The notes beneath the pieces are model-generated. The model was not told the DNA's origin, searched no databases, and worked only from the letters and a program-made list of their open reading frames with translations. Shown here in pieces: positions 7,996 through 16,972 of a DNA stretch of 64,000 nucleotides (position 1 is its first letter; each line of letters opens with the position of its first letter). A program made the translations under genes and the position numbers. The stretch is taken from the NCBI RefSeq assembly GCF_008087625.1, contig NZ_CP042997.1:9052001-9116000 (forward strand). Direction: 5' to 3'. Source of the DNA: Aquisphaera giovannonii (lineage in GTDB: Bacteria > Planctomycetota > Planctomycetia > Isosphaerales > Isosphaeraceae).

Positions 7996-10056
7996 ATGAG
8001 CAGCACGGATGCGACGGGCGGCGTCCCCGCGGCCGAGGACGGCGCCGGGGACGCGTGGCCGATTTGGCCGGCTTACATCCTCATCCTGGGTGTCTACCTG
8101 ACCCTGCGCGGCTACCACAGCCTCGACGGGGACCAGGCCTACCGACTCCCCCTGCTCCTGCATCAGCAGGAGCCGTCGGTCTATGCCGCGGACCCCTTCG
8201 TCCTGGCCTTCGAGTCCTTCAACCCCCACCGGGGCTCGCAGGCGGTCCTCGGCGCGAGCTGCCGCGTCCTCGGGCTCTCGGCGGGCCTGCTGGCGCTCTT
8301 CGTCGCGACCTTCCTGGCGACGTGCCGGGGCCTCGACCGCCTGGCCCGCTCCGCCTGGCCGGGGACGCAGGCGGGTGCCGTGGGCCTGGTGGCGATCGTC
8401 CTGGTCCTCACCGCCAAGGCGGGCAGCCTGGGGACGAACCACCTGTTCGAGGCGATGGTCCTGGACCGGCTGATGGCCCTGGCGGCCGGCTGGCTCGCCG
8501 TCGCGGCCGCGGTCGGCCGCCCGGAGTCGGGCTGGTGGCGGGCGGGGCCGCCGCTGCTGCTGGCGGCGATCATCCATCCGTCGCTCGGCCTGCAACTCGC
8601 CCTGCTGGTCGCGGGCTCCTGGATCGCCTGGGCGGCGACGAGGGGCCGAGCGGCCGTCGGCTGGGGGCTGGCCGGGCGGGGTATCCTGGTCGCCACGGCG
8701 GCCGTGCTGCCGGGATTGGCGATCAACGTCGCGTCGGGCGGGGCCATCGCGGAGGGGCTCTCCGCCGACGACTTCTGGACCCTCGCCGTCGAGCTCCAGG
8801 GCCCGCAGCACATGCTGCCGCACCTCTGGCGGATGCCCCAGTGGCTGGCGGGCGCCTGCTTCCCCGCGCTCGCGGCGCTCTCGCTGCGCGGGGCATGGTC
8901 GTCGGCGCCCGGCCGTCGGCTGGTTCTCATGCTGGGCATGGCGATGCTCTGGCTGGCGGCGGCCTGGGCGGCGATCGAGGCCCTCCACAGCCTCAGGGTC
9001 ACGATCTTCCAGCCGTTCCGGATGGCCACCGTGACACGCGGGCTCTGCCTCGTCCTGATCGCGGGGAGGTTGGTGTCGCTCTGGGCGCGCGGGACCTGGC
9101 TGGACCGGCTCCGGGCGATCCTCGTCGGAGTCGGCGTGATGGGCGACTGGATGCTCGTCGCCGTGACCCTCGCCGAGCTCGCCGCGACCGTGTCGGGAAC
9201 TGATTTCGTCCGGCGGCCCCGCCGACCCTGGCTCGCCCGTTGGCCGGGAGGAGCCGGCTCCCACGGGTTGGCGCAGGGGCTCGTGTACGCGGCGATGCTG
9301 GCGATGGGCCTGTTCTACCTCTCGCGGCACGACACGGAATCCGGACAGCGGGTGATCCTGGTCGTGTCGATCGGCTGGGGAGGGATTGCGATCTGGAGGC
9401 TTGCGCGCGGTGCGTCCGCGCTGCGATTGACGCACCCTACAAGAGAAGGCATTCAGAAAGTCGCGATGGTCGCGGCGTGGGCGGTGCCGGCGGCGGCCTT
9501 GCTGGCGGGCCTGGTGCCGGCGGACAGCACGCTCGGGCGGTCTTCGGCGGTCCGCGGGCTCGTGGCGCGGTGCCGGTTCGCGGCGGTGCCGGTGGATGAC
9601 TTCGAGCGGCTGGGTGCCTGGTGCCGGCGGAACACACCGGCGGATGCGACGTTCGTCGGGCCGCCGGGGCCGAAGACCTTCCGGCTCTGGTCGCGCCGGA
9701 GCCTGGCGTTCAATCGGTCGGGCAGCCCCTACCATGCGGCCGGGCTGGCGGACTGGTTCGCCCGGTTCCAGGACCACGTGGGCCGGCACATCCCGCCGGC
9801 CGAGTTCGCCCGCGAGTATCTCTCGGGCCGGCACCGGCTGGAATCCCGCTACGACGCGATGACCGCCGACGAGCTCGCCGCGCTGGCGAGGCGGCAAGGT
9901 GCCGACCACGTGCTCGCCACGGCGGACGATCGAATGATCCCCGCGGGCGGCCCCCTGGAATTGCTCCACGTCGAGGGCCGGCACGCCGTCTACCGGCTGC
10001 GTCCGGAGCTCGCGTCGAGGGCCGGGTCGGAGGACGGGCCCCATCGCCATCGGTAG
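7996..10056 (+). CDS. Large polytopic membrane protein of unknown function
   Basis: The 686-residue product has around ten or more hydrophobic segments (for example YILILGVYLTL, AGLLALFVATFLATC, LLLAAIIHPSLGLQLALLVAGSW) and a C-terminal soluble part from about residue 520 with DFERLGAWCRRNTPADATFVGPPG. This layout of membrane N-terminus plus a tail discussing early-departing residues resembles hypothetical GT-C-like or DUF6798-type planctomycete proteins. I do not assign a reaction. Two hydrophilic stretches (about residues 403-425 and 470-485) are coded by DNA matching dispersed repeat families, so the gene seems to have absorbed repeats in loops. The ATG at 7996 is preferred to one at 7954. 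Confidence 0.7.
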   Translation: MSSTDATGGVPAAEDGAGDAWPIWPAYILILGVYLTLRGYHSLDGDQAYRLPLLLHQQEPSVYAADPFVLAFESFNPHRGSQAVLGASCRVLGLSAGLLALFVATFLATCRGLDRLARSAWPGTQAGAVGLVAIVLVLTAKAGSLGTNHLFEAMVLDRLMALAAGWLAVAAAVGRPESGWWRAGPPLLLAAIIHPSLGLQLALLVAGSWIAWAATRGRAAVGWGLAGRGILVATAAVLPGLAINVASGGAIAEGLSADDFWTLAVELQGPQHMLPHLWRMPQWLAGACFPALAALSLRGAWSSAPGRRLVLMLGMAMLWLAAAWAAIEALHSLRVTIFQPFRMATVTRGLCLVLIAGRLVSLWARGTWLDRLRAILVGVGVMGDWMLVAVTLAELAATVSGTDFVRRPRRPWLARWPGGAGSHGLAQGLVYAAMLAMGLFYLSRHDTESGQRVILVVSIGWGGIAIWRLARGASALRLTHPTREGIQKVAMVAAWAVPAAALLAGLVPADSTLGRSSAVRGLVARCRFAAVPVDDFERLGAWCRRNTPADATFVGPPGPKTFRLWSRRSLAFNRSGSPYHAAGLADWFARFQDHVGRHIPPAEFAREYLSGRHRLESRYDAMTADELAALARRQGADHVLATADDRMIPAGGPLELLHVEGRHAVYRLRPELASRAGSEDGPHRHR

Positions 10057-10673
10057 CGGAGGCGATGGGTGAAGCCGGCTGCGTCGATCGCCGCGACGAC
10101 CTGGACGCGGCTCGCGCGACGGCCGGCCTCGGCCAGGGCGAGCGCCTCGGGCGGCTCCGCGGTCAGCTCGAGGCGGGATGCCGGATCGGCGAGGTGCCAC
10201 GCCACCCGATGGGGCCCGGCATCGGCCAGGTCGCTGGAGCTGAGCCCCACCAGGTACGTCGCCGCCAGGGCGGACACGGGCGACCGGCAACGGTCTGCGA
10301 CGTCGAAATCGACCTCGACCCCGCCGGTCGCGGGATCGATGCGGCAGACGACCGACGCGGAGAAATAGTGGAGGTGGAGCAGGCCCGTGAGCAGGATGCA
10401 CACGGCGTTGCCGTCGCCGAGGTCATGGCGATGCAGACCCTGATAGACCGGGCTGATGACGCGCGCGGGGTCGTCGTGGTCGGACGGGGTCTCGACCGTC
10501 GCGATGAGCGGAGCGGCGGGCGCGGGCTGGGTCGCCATCCCGGCGACCTCGAAGGCCAGGCTGTGGATCCAGCGGTCGCCCTCGCGAAGGAAGGCGAGGC
10601 GGGCGCCGGCGGCCTCGACGACGACGCGGTCGTCGGCCTGCTCGCACGTGAGGACGCGGTCTGGCTCGGGCAT
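9990..10673 (-). CDS. Hypothetical protein, overlaps the preceding gene tail-to-tail
   Basis: This 227-residue protein has no motif I recognise. It reads as a beta-rich soluble protein (RVVVEAAGARLAFLREGDRWIH, VCILLTGLLHLHYFSASVVCRID, GGVEVDFDVADR) with no signal peptide or membrane helix. It converges on the membrane protein gene and the last 67 bases of the two coding regions overlap on opposite strands. Coding evidence is the plausible amino-acid composition compared with the overlapping opposite frames, and an ATG start. It could be a planctomycete-restricted family. Confidence 0.65.
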   Translation of the reverse strand: MPEPDRVLTCEQADDRVVVEAAGARLAFLREGDRWIHSLAFEVAGMATQPAPAAPLIATVETPSDHDDPARVISPVYQGLHRHDLGDGNAVCILLTGLLHLHYFSASVVCRIDPATGGVEVDFDVADRCRSPVSALAATYLVGLSSSDLADAGPHRVAWHLADPASRLELTAEPPEALALAEAGRRASRVQVVAAIDAAGFTHRLRYRWRWGPSSDPALDASSGRSR

Positions 10674-10927
10674 GGTGGGGGGTGACCTGTCCGGCGCCGG
10701 GGGATGGAGTCAGGCGGGCCGACATCGCCGACGGATGGCGGTCGGTTTCGGCCGACCTTGCCCCGCCCTCCTCGTCAGTCGGAGGCGGTCCCCTCTCTCC
10801 CTGACCCTCCCCCGCGGTGGGAGGAGGAGACGGGAAGGAGCGACCGCCCCGCCGTGTGCATGACAGGAGTCCTGGCAAGGACTCGGAGGGGGCCGCGATG
10901 ACGCCCCGGGCCTTCCGCGCCAGGCCA

Positions 10928-12050
10928 TCAGGCCTTGGTGAGGTCGGAGCCCTTGGCGAGCTTCATCCGGAGGTAGCTCTCGATGAACCCGTCGAGGCCG
11001 CCGTCGAGCACCGCGCGGGGGTTGCCGACCTCGTGGCCGGTCCGCAGGTCCTTGACGAGCTGGTAGGGCTGGAGCACGTACGAGCGGATCTGGTTGCCGA
11101 AGCTGACCTCGCCCTTCTCGTCGTACTTCTTGGCGTACTCGGCCTCGCGCTTCTCCTCCTCCATGCGGATGAGCTTGGCCTTGAGGAGGGCCATCGCGTT
11201 GGCGTCGTTCTTGTGCTGCGAGCGTTCGCTCCGCGACTCCGCCGCGATGCCGGTGGGCAGGTGCGTGTAGCGGACGCCGGACTCGGTCTTGTTCTGGTGC
11301 TGGCCGCCGGGGCCGCCGGACCGGAACACGTCGCGCTTCAGGTCGTCGTCCTTGATGACGATGTCGATCGTCTCGTCGATCTCCGGGATGACGTCCACGG
11401 AGGCGAACGACGTCTGCCGCCGCGCGGCGGCGTCGAACGGGCTGATCCGGACGAGGCGGTGGATGCCGGTCTCGCCGCGGAGGTTGCCGTACGCGTAGTC
11501 CCCCTTGATGTGGATCGTCGCCTCGGCGACGCCCGCGGCGCCCCCTTCCTCGCGGTCGGTGATCTGCACCGAGAACCCGCGGGACTCGGCCCACATCATG
11601 TACATGCGGAGGAGCATCTCGGCCCAGTCGCAGGCCTCGGTGCCGCCGGCCCCCGCGTGGACGGTGAGGAACGCGTGGCAGTGGTCATTGGGCCCGCTGA
11701 GCATCGATCGGAGCTCGAAGGACTCGAAGTCGCGCTCGGCCCGCTTGACGGCCTCCCGCAGCTCGTCGTCGAACTCGTCGGTCTCCATCTCGTCGGCGAG
11801 GTCGATGGTCGCCGCCAGGTCGTCGGCCTGCTTGACCAGCTCCTCGAAGGGCTTCAGGACGCCGTTGAGCGTCTTCAGCTCCGCGATGATCCCCTTGGCC
11901 TTCTCCTGGTCGTTCCAGAAGCTCGGGCTCTGCATCTCCTTGTCGAGCTCGTCCCGCCTCGCCTGCTTGTCGCCGAAGTCAAAGAGAGTCTCGTAAATGG
12001 AGGATGCGGTCGATCACCGCCTTGGCGTTCCTCTTCAGATCGGCGTCCAC
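10928..12050 (-). CDS. prfB: Peptide chain release factor 2, with programmed +1 frameshift
   Basis: Release factor 2 reads UGA and UAA stop codons and triggers peptide release. The long frame (start at about 11980) has the SPF-type recognition tripeptide in RISPFDAAARRQ and the catalytic GGQ in SGGPGGQHQNK. It lacks the family's usual N-terminus, which is found one frame over: a GTG at 12050 after an AGGAG site opens a 23-codon frame ending VIDRILHLRDSL and a TGA at 11981-11979. The junction reads CTT TGA C, the classic RF2 autoregulatory slip site. Shifting +1 continues as DFGDKQARRDELDKEM and yields about 373 residues, the expected length. The internal Shine-Dalgarno-like stimulator just upstream is weak compared with that of E. 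coli. Confidence 0.95.
11972..11995 (-). promoter_or_regulatory. prfB programmed +1 frameshift site (CTT TGA C)
   Basis: Read on the minus strand, the sequence is GACTCTCTTTGACTTCGG. The zero frame ends at TGA (11981-11979) and the main frame begins with GAC at 11980-11978. This matches the conserved CUU UGA C slip sequence of RF2 genes, which senses RF2 level through slow termination at UGA. Confidence 0.92.
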
Positions 12051-12215
12051 GGCAGATAGCTCCTGGTTCGGGTCCGGCGCGAGCCGTTGTCTCGGGGCGT
12101 ATCATCCTCGCCCCGCGAGGAAATGATTAAACCCGATGGGCGCGAAGTCAACCAGGCCAGTCGCCGAGGCTGGCTCCACGGGCCTCGCAGCGGTAGATTG
12201 ATTGAGGAGGTCCCG

Positions 12216-12419
12216 ATGGTCTACAAAGTTGCGCTCTTCGCGTCAGAAGAGGGATACAGCGTCCAGGTGCCCGGTCTTCCTGGCTGCTGCTCGCAGGGGG
12301 CTACCGAAGCCGAGGCCCTGGACAACATCGCGGATGCGATCCGCGAATACCTCGAAGTCGCCGCAGAGCTGGCGGAGGAAGCGCAAGCGGAACTTCGCGA
12401 GGTCGAGGTTGAAGCATAG
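12216..12419 (+). CDS. hicB: HicB family antitoxin
   Basis: The 67-residue protein shows the HicB core: a first strand VYKVALFASEEGYSVQVPGLPGC, the conserved GATEAEALDNIADAIREYL, and a short acidic tail. It is the partial RNase H-like antitoxin fold, without the DNA-binding extension seen in longer HicB proteins. Antitoxin binds and blocks the HicA toxin encoded next. The ATG at 12216 follows a GAGGAGG ribosome site; the frame is open earlier but has no similarity. The order hicB then hicA is the reverse of the E. coli arrangement but common. The toxin gene starts 2 bases after the stop. Confidence 0.85.
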   Translation: MVYKVALFASEEGYSVQVPGLPGCCSQGATEAEALDNIADAIREYLEVAAELAEEAQAELREVEVEA

Positions 12420-12421
12420 CC

Positions 12422-12634
12422 ATGCCCTCATTGCCGGGCATCGACCACCTCGATGCGGTCCGGGCCCTCCAAGATGCCGGCCTTCATCTCCGACGTCAAA
12501 GCAACCACATCGTTATGACGGACGGTACCCGAATCGTCACGATCCCGCGGCACAGTCCGGCAAATGCATTCACCATGAGTGCCATCGTGCGGGGCGCCGG
12601 GCTCACCATCGAAGAGCTCCGGAGGCTACCGTAA
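12422..12634 (+). CDS. hicA: HicA family toxin (mRNA interferase)
   Basis: The 70-residue protein has the small double-stranded-RNA-binding-like HicA fold: LQDAGLHLRRQSNHIVM, the strand IVTIPRHSP, and the C-terminal AIVRGAGLTIEELRRL. The catalytic His usually lies in a GSH motif; here it is SNH (His28). HicA toxins cleave mRNA and stall translation when released from HicB. The gene is tightly coupled to hicB upstream, and the gluQRS start codon follows its stop with no gap, so all three may be one transcript. Confidence 0.83.
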   Translation: MPSLPGIDHLDAVRALQDAGLHLRRQSNHIVMTDGTRIVTIPRHSPANAFTMSAIVRGAGLTIEELRRLP

Positions 12635-13684
12635 TTGACCTTCTCCGGACCATCTCGAGGGCCAGACCGCCCAGCAGAAGCGATCCGCAGCGATTGCTTA
12701 CGAGTCGGCCGTCTTGCGCCTTCGCCGACCGGCGGGCTGCACGTGGGGCATGCCCGGACGTTCCTGATCGCCTGGCTGGGGGCGAGGCAGGCGGGCGGGA
12801 AGGTCGTGCTCCGGATCGAGGACCTGGACGCCGCCCGCGCGCGGGCCGAGGCGATCGACTCGGCGGTCGCGGACCTGCGATGGCTCGGGCTGGACTGGGA
12901 CGAGGGGCCGTTCCTCCAGAGCCGCCGGACGGACCTCTACGAAGACGCCCTGGGGAGGCTTCGGGAGGCCGACCTCGTCTACCCGTGCACGTGCACCCGC
13001 GCCGACATCCTCCGGGCGGCGAGCGCCCCGCACGCCGAGGACGAGGGCCCGGCCTATCCTGGCACCTGCGCGGGGCGATCGGCGGCCGACGCGGATTCGC
13101 TCGGCGATCGCCCGTTCGCCTGGCGGTTCCGCGTGTCGCCTCGCCGTGAGCCCGTCGTCTGGGACGACCTGTTCCTCGGCCGGGTCGCGAAGGACCCGGC
13201 CCGGCTGGGCGGCGACTTCGTCGTCGGACGCCGCGGCGCGGGGGCATCGTATCAGCTCGCGGTCGTGGTCGACGACGCCCTGATGGGCGTGACCCAGGTG
13301 ATCCGCGGCGACGACCTCGTGCCGAGCACGCCCCGCCAGATCCTCCTCTACGAGGCCCTCGGCTACTCACACCCTCGGTTCGGCCACGTCCCGCTCGCCA
13401 TCGGCCCGGACGGCCGCCGCCTCGCCAAGCGCGACGGCTCGATCAAGCTGGCCACGCTCCGCGAACGCGGCCTCGACCCGCGCAATCTGATCGGTATCCT
13501 CGCCCGCTCCTGCGGCTGGACCGACCGCCCCGAGCCGTCCCGCCCGGCCGACTGGATCTCACGCTACGACGGGGCCCGCATCCCAACCACGCCCTGGATG
13601 GTCCCCGCCGAACTCATACAATACGGACTCACCACAGAGGCACGGAGGGCACAGAGAAGACCGGAAGAGGAATGGGAAAGGTAA
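12635..13684 (+). CDS. gluQRS: Glutamyl-queuosine tRNA(Asp) synthetase
   Basis: The 349-residue protein is a truncated glutamyl-tRNA synthetase paralogue that attaches glutamate to queuosine at position 34 of tRNA(Asp). It has the class I motifs HVGH (36-39) and LAKRDGS (KMSKS-like), zinc-ligand-type cysteines in YPCTCTR and YPGTC, and no anticodon-binding domain. The start is taken as TTG at 12635, with a GGAGG site inside hicA at 9 bases spacing. The last ~18 residues (LTTEARRAQRRPEEEWER) come from a palindromic repeat, so the original stop was probably lost. The queuosine-pathway gene queF lies 4 kb away. Confidence 0.9.
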   Translation: MTFSGPSRGPDRPAEAIRSDCLRVGRLAPSPTGGLHVGHARTFLIAWLGARQAGGKVVLRIEDLDAARARAEAIDSAVADLRWLGLDWDEGPFLQSRRTDLYEDALGRLREADLVYPCTCTRADILRAASAPHAEDEGPAYPGTCAGRSAADADSLGDRPFAWRFRVSPRREPVVWDDLFLGRVAKDPARLGGDFVVGRRGAGASYQLAVVVDDALMGVTQVIRGDDLVPSTPRQILLYEALGYSHPRFGHVPLAIGPDGRRLAKRDGSIKLATLRERGLDPRNLIGILARSCGWTDRPEPSRPADWISRYDGARIPTTPWMVPAELIQYGLTTEARRAQRRPEEEWER

Positions 13685-13781
13685 AGGGATCCTGGAAGTG
13701 ACCTACGGACCTGCCCCCCATTCCTTGTTCCCCGTCTCTCTTCTCCTCTGCTCTTCTCTGTGTCCTCCGTGCCTCCGTGGT
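13631..13781. repeat. Large palindromic repeat, family B, between gluQRS and mutS
   Basis: The arms ACCACAGAGGCACGGAGGG... (13631-13660) and its complement (13753-13781) pair with a few mismatches, and an inner pair around 13670-13680 and 13717-13730 (AGGAATGGG / CCCATTCCT) extends the structure. The repeat separates two convergent genes and covers the 3' end of gluQRS. The same kind of element (ACCACGGAAGGCACGGA) occurs at 43303-43548. Confidence 0.82.
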
Positions 13782-13790
13782 TAGGTCCCC

Positions 13791-16406
13791 TTATTCTGCC
13801 AGTTCCTTGAGCCTCCGGAGCAGGTTCAGGGCCTGATCGGGCTGGAGGCCCACGACGTCGACGTGCCGCAGCTCCTCCAGCAGCGGGTCGGGCAGGGCGG
13901 CGAAGAGGCTGCCGGAGAGGGCCCTGCCGGTCTTGACCTTGCGACGGATGGGGCCCTCCGGGAGGCCGGGGTCGGGGCCGTGCTGCTTCTCGAGGAAGGC
14001 GAGGATCTCCCTCGCCCGGTCGAGCACCGGGGACGGCACGCCGGCCAGCCTCGCGACGTGGATGCCGTAGCTCTGGTCCGCGCCGCCGGCGTTGATCCGG
14101 TGGAGGAAGACGATCTCGCCGTCGTGCTCGCTGACCGCGACGTTCGCGTTCCGCAGGCGCGGCTTGGTCTTCTCCAGCTCGACGAGCTCGTGGTAATGCG
14201 TGGCGAAGAGCGTCCGGCAGCCGACATTGTCGTGGATGTGCTCGGTGATCGCCCAGGCCAGCGAGATGCCGTCGAACGTGGACGTGCCGCGGCCGATCTC
14301 GTCCAGGATGACCAGGCTCCGCGAGGTCGCGTTGTTCAGGATGTTGGCCGTCTCGGTCATCTCGACCATGAACGTGCTCTGGCCGCGGCTCAGCTCGTCG
14401 GTCGCGCCGACGCGGGCGAACAGCCGATCCACCACGCCGATCCGGGCCCGCCGGGCCGGGACGAAGCCGCCGATCTGGGCGAGGATCGACGTGAGCGCGA
14501 CCTGGCGGATGTACGTGCTCTTGCCGGCCATGTTGGGGCCGGTGATCAGCAGGATCATGCCGGCGTCGGGGTGCAGGGCCACGTCGTTGGGGACGAAGTC
14601 GCCGGGCCTCATGACCGCGTCGAGGACCGGGTGCCGCCCGGCCTCCACCTCGAAGACCGGATCGACCGACAGGTCGGGGCGGCAGTATCCCTGCCGGGCG
14701 GCGAGCTCGGCGAACGACGCGAGCACGTCGACCTGGGCCAGCACGGAGCCGGCCTGGATCAGGCGCGGGGCGTCGGCCGAGACGCGGTCGCGGAGGGCGG
14801 CGAAGAGCTCGTATTCGAGGGCGTTGGCCCGCTCGTCGGCGTTGCGGACCTCGTTCTCGAACTCCTTCAGCTCGGCCGTGTAGTAGCGCTCGGCGTTCTT
14901 GACGGTCTGCTTGCGGATGTAGTCGTTGGGGATCTCCCCGCGCGAGGCCTGGGCGTGGGTGACCTCGATGTAGTAGCCGAAGACCTGGTTGAAGCCGATC
15001 TTCAGCCCCGGGATCCCGGTCCGCTGGACCTGCTCGGCCTGGTACCGGGTGATCCACGACTTGCCGTCCCGGGAGACGGTCCGGAGCCGGTCGAGCTCCG
15101 GGTGGTAGCCGGGTCGGATGAGGCCCCCTTCCTTCACGCTCAGGGGCGGGTCCGACACGAGGGCCCCCTCGATCGACGCGCGGACCTCCGGGCAGAGCTC
15201 GATGGCCGCCTCGAGCTGGGCCAGGCGGGGCGAGCGTCGGGCGGTCAGGCGGGCCTTGATGGCCGGCAGCAGGGCGAGCGTGCGAGCGAGCGCGGCGAGG
15301 TCCCGCGGCGTGGCGCGGCCGGTGGCCACGCGGGCGGCGAGGCGTTCCAGGTCGTAGGCCTCGCCCAGCTTCTCGCGGAGGTCGCCCCGCAGCGAGGCGT
15401 CGCCGACGAGCTCCTCGACGGCCGCCGACCGCTCGCGGATCAGGTCGATCGACGTCAAGGGGGAGGTCAGGTAGTCCGCCAGCAGGCGGGCCCCCATCGG
15501 CGTGACCGTGCGGTCGATGACGTGGAGCAGCGAGCCCTCGCGCTTGCCCTCCCGGAGGGTCCTCGTCAGCTCGAGGCTGCGCCGGGTCATCTCGTCCAGG
15601 CTCAGGGTCTCCGCGCGGCGATACGGGGTCAGGCGGACGATGTGCCCGAGCGAGGACTTCTGGGTCTCACGCAGGTAGGCCACGAGGGCGCCGGCGGCCT
15701 GGACCTCGAGCGCCCGGTCGTCGACGCCGAACCCCTCCAGCGTCGCGGTGCGGAACTGATCGTGGAGGGTCTTGCGGGCCTCCTCGGGCTGGAAGTCCCA
15801 GGACGGCCGGATCGTGACGGCCAGCCCGGCGTTGGCGCGGAGGCCCTTCAGCCAGGGGGCGTCCGCGCTCAGCTCCGAGACGAGCGTCTCCGCGGGGTTG
15901 AGGCGGGCCATCTCGTCGGCCAGCTCGTGGCGGAGCAGCCCGCTGAGGGAGAACTTGCCGGTGGACAGCTCCACCCAGGCGAGCCCGAGCTTGTTGCCGG
16001 ACTCGACGACCGCCGCCAGGTAGTTGGGCGACTTCGGGTCCAGCAGGGCGTCGTCGGTCAGGGTGCCGGGGGTGACGACGCGGACGACGTCGCGGCGGAC
16101 CAGCCCCTTGGCGAGCTTGGCGTCCTCGACCTGCTCGCAGACCGCGGCGCGGAGGCCGGCCTGGACGATCCGGGCGAGGTACGACTCGAGCGCCGGGTGG
16201 GGGAAGCCGGCCATCGGCACGGCGGCGTCCCCCTTGTCCCGGTCGCGGGTCGTCAGCGCGATGCCGAGCAGCGCGCTGGCCCGCTCGGCGTCCTCGCCGA
16301 ACATCTCGTAGAAGTCGCCCATCCGGAACAGCAGCAGGGCGTCGGGGTCGCGGGCCTTGAGCTCGCGATACTGCTGCATCATCGGGGTGAGGGAGGGGTC
16401 GCTCAT
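13791..16406 (-). CDS. mutS: DNA mismatch repair protein MutS
   Basis: The 871-residue protein matches bacterial MutS1 throughout. The N-terminal mismatch-reading domain holds MGDFYEMFGEDA, which includes the Phe-x-Glu wedge. The connector, lever and clamp domains follow. The ATPase has Walker A GPNMAGKST near residue 622 and DEIGRGTSTFDG near 702, then a helix-turn-helix ending. MutS recognises mispairs and small loops, and recruits MutL. The length is normal (E. coli 853). No mutL is nearby. The start is the ATG at 16406. Confidence 0.96.
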   Translation of the reverse strand: MSDPSLTPMMQQYRELKARDPDALLLFRMGDFYEMFGEDAERASALLGIALTTRDRDKGDAAVPMAGFPHPALESYLARIVQAGLRAAVCEQVEDAKLAKGLVRRDVVRVVTPGTLTDDALLDPKSPNYLAAVVESGNKLGLAWVELSTGKFSLSGLLRHELADEMARLNPAETLVSELSADAPWLKGLRANAGLAVTIRPSWDFQPEEARKTLHDQFRTATLEGFGVDDRALEVQAAGALVAYLRETQKSSLGHIVRLTPYRRAETLSLDEMTRRSLELTRTLREGKREGSLLHVIDRTVTPMGARLLADYLTSPLTSIDLIRERSAAVEELVGDASLRGDLREKLGEAYDLERLAARVATGRATPRDLAALARTLALLPAIKARLTARRSPRLAQLEAAIELCPEVRASIEGALVSDPPLSVKEGGLIRPGYHPELDRLRTVSRDGKSWITRYQAEQVQRTGIPGLKIGFNQVFGYYIEVTHAQASRGEIPNDYIRKQTVKNAERYYTAELKEFENEVRNADERANALEYELFAALRDRVSADAPRLIQAGSVLAQVDVLASFAELAARQGYCRPDLSVDPVFEVEAGRHPVLDAVMRPGDFVPNDVALHPDAGMILLITGPNMAGKSTYIRQVALTSILAQIGGFVPARRARIGVVDRLFARVGATDELSRGQSTFMVEMTETANILNNATSRSLVILDEIGRGTSTFDGISLAWAITEHIHDNVGCRTLFATHYHELVELEKTKPRLRNANVAVSEHDGEIVFLHRINAGGADQSYGIHVARLAGVPSPVLDRAREILAFLEKQHGPDPGLPEGPIRRKVKTGRALSGSLFAALPDPLLEELRHVDVVGLQPDQALNLLRRLKELAE

Positions 16407-16612
16407 GGCAAGGAGGCCCGTGGGCGGGCCGGCCCCGGGTGCGGCGCGGGGCGCGGCCCACGGCGGGAGCCGCGGCCCCCAAATGAAGTGCGGTCCGCCA
16501 CCCGGGGGGGGCAGACCGCCAAGGTCGAGATCGGCATCCGCAACGACGCGTCGAGATACGGCCCGGGGGAGGTCGGCAGGCCCCGCCGACGAGGGCGGCG
16601 GGGCGGCCCGGA

Positions 16613-16972
16613 TCAGAACTTGTCGAGGGCCGCCTGCTCCTCGGCATAGATTTCGAAGACCTGGTCGAGGCGGGTGATGCGGAAGACTTCGAGGAGGTCG
16701 GGATGGATGCAGCAGAGCTTCAGCTTGCCCTTCACGGCCGCGACCTTCTTCTTCATGTTGATCAGCTTGCCGAGCGCGGCGCTGGAGAGGTACTGGACGT
16801 TGCCGAAGTTCAGCAAGATGTTCTTGTGGCCTTCGTCCTCGACCAAGCTGTAGAGCTGATCGCCCACTTCCACGATCTGCTCTTCCGTCACGATCTTGGT
16901 GTCCACGAAGCTGACGACCGTCACCCCCTCTACATTCTCGAGGCGGAGGAGACGGCGAGGACCTTGCGACAT
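16613..16972 (-). CDS. STAS-domain anti-sigma-factor antagonist-like protein, copy 1
   Basis: The 119-residue protein is a single STAS domain. It has the strand LRLENVEGVTVVSF, the segment KNILLNFGNVQYLSSAALGKL with the candidate phosphorylatable serines 63-64, and a C-terminal helix ending EEQAALDKF. STAS proteins of the SpoIIAA type bind anti-sigma kinases or stressosome-like partners in a phosphorylation-dependent way. A close paralogue follows 241 bases further on (16613-16972 and 17214-17573), same strand and same length. No anti-sigma kinase or PP2C phosphatase gene is next to them, so the partner is unknown. Confidence 0.88.
   Translation of the reverse strand: MSQGPRRLLRLENVEGVTVVSFVDTKIVTEEQIVEVGDQLYSLVEDEGHKNILLNFGNVQYLSSAALGKLINMKKKVAAVKGKLKLCCIHPDLLEVFRITRLDQVFEIYAEEQAALDKF

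Noticed and set aside
7015-10401. Long minus-strand frame over the CvpA and membrane protein genes
   Set aside because: Arg/Gly/Pro-rich low-complexity translation with no family motif; the plus-strand frames have membrane helices and family signatures.
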